Under the pieces are notes generated by a model. It was not told the DNA's origin, searched no databases, and saw nothing but the letters and a program-made list of their open reading frames with translations. From DATBGS01 sp036557885 (GTDB lineage: Bacteria; Chloroflexota; Ktedonobacteria; Ktedonobacterales; DATBGS01), in contig DATBGS010000118.1 in the NCBI GenBank assembly GCA_036557885.1, positions 1 through 8,214 on the forward strand: a DNA stretch of 8,214 nucleotides, written 5' to 3'. A program made the position numbers and the translations under genes. Positions 6,097-8,214 of this stretch are shown piece by piece (position 1 is the first letter of the stretch; every line of letters starts with the position of its first letter).

Positions 6097-6149
6097 CGCC
6101 TGCCGTGCCCCTGTGGGGTAGCCCCGGCAGGGGCACGGCAGGCGGTTTT
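6097..6149 (+). terminator. 17-bp perfect hairpin with short T tract, terminator or attenuator
   Basis: The arms 6097-6113 and 6128-6144 are perfect 17-bp complements. The 14-nt loop contains its own GGGG-TAG-CCCC pairing. The hairpin starts two bases after the stop codon of the upstream gene and is followed by GTTTTG, so the T run has only four bases. The Shine-Dalgarno of hisC begins 16 bp later, leaving no room for a promoter. hisC therefore either depends on partial read-through here or is transcribed from a promoter inside the upstream gene. Confidence 0.8.
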
Positions 6150-6198
6150 GTGAGCCGCTCTAGAAAAGGAGCCGTCTACGAACCCTTCCCCCATTCCG

Positions 6199-7287
6199 GT
6201 GCGCCCGGAGATCGAGCGTCTGGCCCCCTATGTGGGTGGCGAATCGCTGGATGCCTTTAGCGCGCGCACCGGCATTCCGGTTGAGCGGCTGATTAAGCTC
6301 AATAGCAACGAAAACCCCTACGGCCCGTCGCCGCGTGTGCAGGCCGCGCTGGGCGACTACGCGCGCTATCACCGCTACCCAGACCCAACCTCGCCCGCGC
6401 TGCGCGCTGCCCTGGCCGCCTATACCGGGGCGCCCGCTGAAACGATCTTCCTGAGCAATGGCAGCAATGAACTGATTCAACTGCTCTGGCGCGTGTTTCT
6501 TGGCCCCGGCGAAAGCGTGGCGCTCTGCCCGCCCACGTTCACGCTCTATACGACGGTGACGGCGCTCTGCGCGGGTGAGGTGGTTGAGGTGCCGCGCGCC
6601 GCCGATGGAGGCGTGGACGCGCAGGCCGTTCGCGCCGCACTGCGCCCACAGACGCGCGTGATTATGCTCTGCTCGCCCAATAATCCAACGGGCGAATGGA
6701 TGCCGCTGGAAATTGTGGAAGACCTGCTGGATACCGGGCGGCTGATAGTGGTGGATGAGGCATATATCGAGTTTGCCGGGCTGCACAAGAGCGCGGCGCG
6801 GCTGGTGGCTGAGCATAACAATCTGGCCGTCCTGCGCACGTTTAGCAAATGGGCGGGGTTGGCCGGGCTGCGCCTGGGCTATGGCATTTTGCCACAGTGG
6901 ATTATCGCGCACCTGCGCAAGGTGCAGCCGCCTTTTGAGGTGAACGCGGCGGCGCATATCGCCGCGCTAGAATCACTGGCGGACCTGGAGCATTTGCAGC
7001 AGAACATCAAGCTGCTGGTGGCCGAGCGCGAGCGTCTGTATCAGTTGCTCAGCGCGCTGCCCTTCCTGTCGGTGCGCCCGTCCGAAACGAACTTCCTGCT
7101 GGCGACGCTGACCGACGCGCGCATTCAGGCGCGCGACCTGCGCGCCACGTTGGAGGCCGCCGGGATTCTGGTGCGCTTCTATAACTTGCCCGGCCTGGAG
7201 CGGTCCTGCCGCATCAGTGTGGGCACGCCGTCTCATACCGACGCGCTGCTGGGCGCCCTGGCAACCCTTCAGCCCGCTCGCGTGTAG
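6199..7287 (+). CDS. hisC: Histidinol-phosphate aminotransferase
   Basis: Catalyses the PLP-dependent transfer of an amino group from glutamate to imidazole-acetol phosphate, a late step of histidine synthesis, in the cytoplasm. Numbered from the GTG at 6199 (362 residues, normal length): SNENPYGPS (36-44) in the N-terminal arm; SNGSNELI (86-93) at the cofactor phosphate; NNPTG (161-165); Asp186 and Tyr189 in VVDEAYIEFAG for the pyridine ring; Schiff-base Lys217 in TFSKWAGLAGLRLGYG with Arg225; and Arg338 in SCRISVG for substrate binding. The fold is intact. The start is uncertain. AAGGAG at 6166-6171 is ideally spaced (6 nt) from an in-frame ACG at 6178, while the GTG is 27 nt away. Other class I/II aminotransferases such as cobalamin-pathway CobD are less likely given the motifs and length. 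Confidence 0.95.
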   Translation: MRPEIERLAPYVGGESLDAFSARTGIPVERLIKLNSNENPYGPSPRVQAALGDYARYHRYPDPTSPALRAALAAYTGAPAETIFLSNGSNELIQLLWRVFLGPGESVALCPPTFTLYTTVTALCAGEVVEVPRAADGGVDAQAVRAALRPQTRVIMLCSPNNPTGEWMPLEIVEDLLDTGRLIVVDEAYIEFAGLHKSAARLVAEHNNLAVLRTFSKWAGLAGLRLGYGILPQWIIAHLRKVQPPFEVNAAAHIAALESLADLEHLQQNIKLLVAERERLYQLLSALPFLSVRPSETNFLLATLTDARIQARDLRATLEAAGILVRFYNLPGLERSCRISVGTPSHTDALLGALATLQPARV

Positions 7288-7317
7288 CCCTGGTGTCCCT
7301 GCCGGGCATCCCTGCTT

Positions 7318-7366
7318 GTAGCGCCGCCATCCCTGGCAGCGGGGGTGGGGAAGGGTCTGGCGCTAC
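7318..7366 (+). terminator. Stem-loop behind hisC, possible terminator or dispersed repeat
   Basis: GTAGCGCC (7318-7325) and GGCGCTAC (7359-7366) are perfect arms, 30 nt after the hisC stop. The loop holds a smaller GCCA-TCCC-TGGC hairpin (7326-7337). No T tract follows immediately (ACATCGTTTCC), so it is not a classic intrinsic terminator. The symmetric TGTAGCGCC...GGCGCTACGA shape resembles a repetitive extragenic palindrome, but one copy cannot prove that. Confidence 0.4.
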
Positions 7367-7428
7367 GACATCGTTTCCGCTCAACGCCAAAAAGTGTCGG
7401 GGAAAGAGGGGCTGTTCCCCCAGAAGAA

Positions 7429-7516
7429 GCGCTGCAATGGATGAGCATACTCACCAGTCATAAAATTACTCACGAGTCATAAAATGACCGGCGAGTATAC
7501 TCAGCAATTGCAGCGC
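7429..7516. repeat. Large imperfect palindrome with embedded operator-like repeats
   Basis: The arms 7429-7461 and 7484-7516 match as inverted repeats at 28 of 33 positions, starting with a perfect 10-bp GCGCTGCAAT/ATTGCAGCGC. The 22-bp centre contains a further ACTCACGAGTCAT copy. A 19-bp direct repeat (7449-7467 and 7468-7486, 17 of 19 identical) lies inside, with a third copy inverted at the right. The palindrome ends four bases before the -35 box of the promoter at 7521. Confidence 0.8.
7448..7505. promoter_or_regulatory. Three operator-like sites upstream of the promoter
   Basis: Half-sites related to TACTCRCC/GGYGAGTA occur at 7448-7455 (TACTCACC) and 7467-7474 (TACTCACG), and as the near-palindrome GGCGAGTA-TACTCAGC at 7490-7505. 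The short palindromic cores (ACTCACGAGT, GAGTATACTC) are the kind bound by dimeric helix-turn-helix regulators such as TetR or MarR types. The regulator is not identified. The spacing between the first two half-sites is 19 bp. Confidence 0.5.
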
Positions 7517-7520
7517 CTCC

Positions 7521-7549
7521 TTGACTTTTCCCAACCTTTCGATTATACT
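7521..7549 (+). promoter_or_regulatory. Near-consensus sigma70-type promoter
   Basis: TTGACT (7521-7526), a 17-bp spacer and TATACT (7544-7549), each one base off consensus. The predicted start near 7556 gives a leader of about 236 nt to the ATG at 7792. Operator-like sites lie just upstream and again in the early leader. Confidence 0.75.
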
Positions 7550-7607
7550 TTCACCAAGCCAACGTTTTCCGTTCTTTCCCACAATCAAATATGGAACGGC
7601 TGACGCA

Positions 7608-7625
7608 GGCGAGTAGTTACTCGCC
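7608..7625. promoter_or_regulatory. Perfect 18-bp palindrome, downstream operator copy
   Basis: GGCGAGTA (7608-7615), GT, TACTCGCC (7618-7625) is a perfect palindrome. It uses the same half-site as the array at 7448-7505, about 55-70 bp past the predicted transcription start. Paired sites on both sides of a promoter are typical of looping or roadblock repression. It could also fold as an RNA hairpin. Confidence 0.55.
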
Positions 7626-7647
7626 CCGCGCCACAGCACTCCCCGCT

Positions 7648-7735
7648 CCGGTTGCATTCCAGAGCGAAAAGCGGGTGCATTGTAGCGGCATCTGCTGCTT
7701 TGCACCCACCCTGCTTTCCCTCCCCTCTGGACCGG
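7648..7735 (+). ncRNA. Nested multi-helix leader RNA element (candidate)
   Basis: Successive nested helices can be drawn: CCGG 7648-7651 with CCGG 7732-7735; TCCAGAG 7658-7664 with CTCTGGA 7725-7731; AAAGC 7668-7672 with GCTTT 7713-7717; GGGTGCA 7673-7679 with TGCACCC 7701-7707; and GTAGC 7682-7686 with GCTGC 7694-7698 (one G-U), closing a seven-base loop. A symmetric TT/TT internal loop separates the inner two. About 28 pairs in 88 nt, inside the leader of the gene at 7792, suggest a regulatory RNA. I recognise no known riboswitch class. Covariation data are absent, so chance folding in GC-rich DNA remains possible. Confidence 0.45.
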
Positions 7736-7744
7736 GCACAAAGA

Positions 7745-7760
7745 GGCGCTGTGGCGCTGT
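7745..7760 (+). repeat. 8-bp tandem duplication in the leader
   Basis: GGCGCTGT occurs twice in tandem (7745-7752 and 7753-7760), between the structured leader element and the ribosome-binding site. It is probably simple slippage; no role is evident. Confidence 0.6.
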
Positions 7761-7791
7761 GGGCCATCTTTGACGAAAAGAGGCTCCCCTT

Positions 7792-8214
7792 ATGGCAAAC
7801 GACCCCTTTGATGACTTCAACCTGGACAAAACGCTCAGAAACGACGAATGGCCCCTGGCTCGCTTCCTCGCGTACTATTTGCTTGGCTTCGTGGAGGGCT
7901 GGCTCTCGCCCTGGGACTTGCTCCTGCTGCTCAAATACAGCTTGCAGCACCTCCCGTTGCGCCTGTTTTGGGAACCCACCGCTGGCGCGGAACTGCTCTG
8001 CTACGCCTTCGACCTGATCTTGAAAACGGCCCAGGAACGCCAGAAGAAGTGCCTGCTCTCCTGGGGCGACAAGGAGCATCGGCGCTTCAGCCAGAAGCGT
8101 GATCTCATCCAGAAACCCGTCCGCTTCGAAGACCTGCCGCCCAGCCCGTCTGCGCTCTGCGAGCGGCTGCTGCAAGAAGCGCTGGTGGTCATTCACCTCT
8201 TACGCGGAGCACGC
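7792..8214 (+). CDS. Unrecognised protein, N-terminal 141 residues (runs off window)
   Basis: Open frame from the ATG at 7792 to the right edge with no stop. AAGAGG (7778-7783) lies eight bases upstream. It begins with an acidic MANDPFDDFNLDKTL. A Trp/Leu-rich helical stretch follows (about 20-75: RFLAYYLLGFVEGWLSPWDL, LLLLKYSLQHLPLRLFWEP), then a helix with YAFDLILKTAQERQKK (about 76-91) and a charged region to about 141. The hydrophobic part is amphipathic rather than a clean membrane helix. It may be cytoplasmic or peripheral. No family was recognised. A long antisense frame also crosses this region, but it continues through the non-coding leader and lacks start signals. The dense regulatory region upstream suggests tightly controlled expression. 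Confidence 0.72.
   Translation, partial: MANDPFDDFNLDKTLRNDEWPLARFLAYYLLGFVEGWLSPWDLLLLLKYSLQHLPLRLFWEPTAGAELLCYAFDLILKTAQERQKKCLLSWGDKEHRRFSQKRDLIQKPVRFEDLPPSPSALCERLLQEALVVIHLLRGAR

Noticed and set aside
5270..6136. Minus-strand frame of 288 codons
   Set aside because: Antisense to the membrane protein gene and crosses the 17-bp hairpin; Arg/His/Gln-rich shadow composition.
6160..6957. Minus-strand frame of 265 codons
   Set aside because: Antisense to hisC, which has every expected motif.
7399..7420. GGGGAA...TTCCCC stem as a terminator
   Set aside because: Six pairs with a ten-base loop and no T tract; weak in GC-rich DNA.
7466..7741. Minus-strand frame ending GKVKEALQLLSILAGHFMTRE
   Set aside because: The last 40 residues look protein-like and cross the promoter and palindrome. 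I found no well-placed start with a ribosome-binding site, and the upper part is shadow-like. Kept as a weak alternative only; conservation would decide.
7585..8196. Minus-strand frame of 203 codons
   Set aside because: Antisense to the gene at 7792 and continues through the structured leader. The plus frame has an ATG with a ribosome-binding site and a promoter.

Overview
The window looks like a GC-rich bacterial chromosome segment. I would guess Chloroflexota, probably the Ktedonobacteria. The basis is protein style: two anchored proteins with an N-terminal CPxCQ...CGNCG zinc ribbon, a long Pro/Gly/Tyr/Ser linker and an extracytoplasmic Ig-like domain. There is no rRNA or other lineage marker, so this placement is an inference. 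No CRISPR array, tRNA or rRNA was seen.

Layout. (1) Bases 1-2915, minus strand: two tandem paralogous genes for zinc-ribbon, single-TM, Ig-like proteins. The downstream copy runs off the left edge; the upstream copy (1527-2915) is complete. The 157-bp gap between them holds a hairpin, a candidate promoter and a perfect 10-bp-arm palindrome. (2) About 3050-4853, minus strand: an apparently intact IS200/IS605-family element with tnpA (Y1 HUH transposase), tnpB (RNA-guided RuvC-like nuclease), a right-end hairpin with a bulged base, and IS608-like guide and cleavage tetranucleotides. It lies just upstream of the promoter region of the complete zinc-ribbon gene. (3) 4854-5116: a hairpin abutting the insertion, then a good plus-strand sigma70-type promoter. 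(4) 5117-6094, plus: a membrane protein of unknown function. (5) 6097-6149: a perfect 17-bp hairpin with a short T tract, ending 16 bp before the Shine-Dalgarno of hisC (6199-7287, histidinol-phosphate aminotransferase). No other his gene is visible. (6) 7288-7791: a 504-bp gene-free stretch that is unusually rich in structure. It has a stem-loop behind hisC, a large imperfect palindrome containing repeated GGCGAGTA/TACTCGCC-like half-sites, a near-consensus promoter (TTGACT-17-TATACT), a further perfect copy of the half-site palindrome past the predicted start of transcription, and a nested multi-helix leader. (7) 7792 to the right edge, plus: the start of an unrecognised gene driven by that regulatory region.

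The most novel-looking part is 7429-7791: a palindromic operator-like array, a strong promoter and a structured leader in front of an unknown gene. The tandem zinc-ribbon/Ig-like pair with four conserved extracytoplasmic cysteines is the second point of interest. The IS element is of a known kind but is complete enough to support predictions of its guide RNA and ends.
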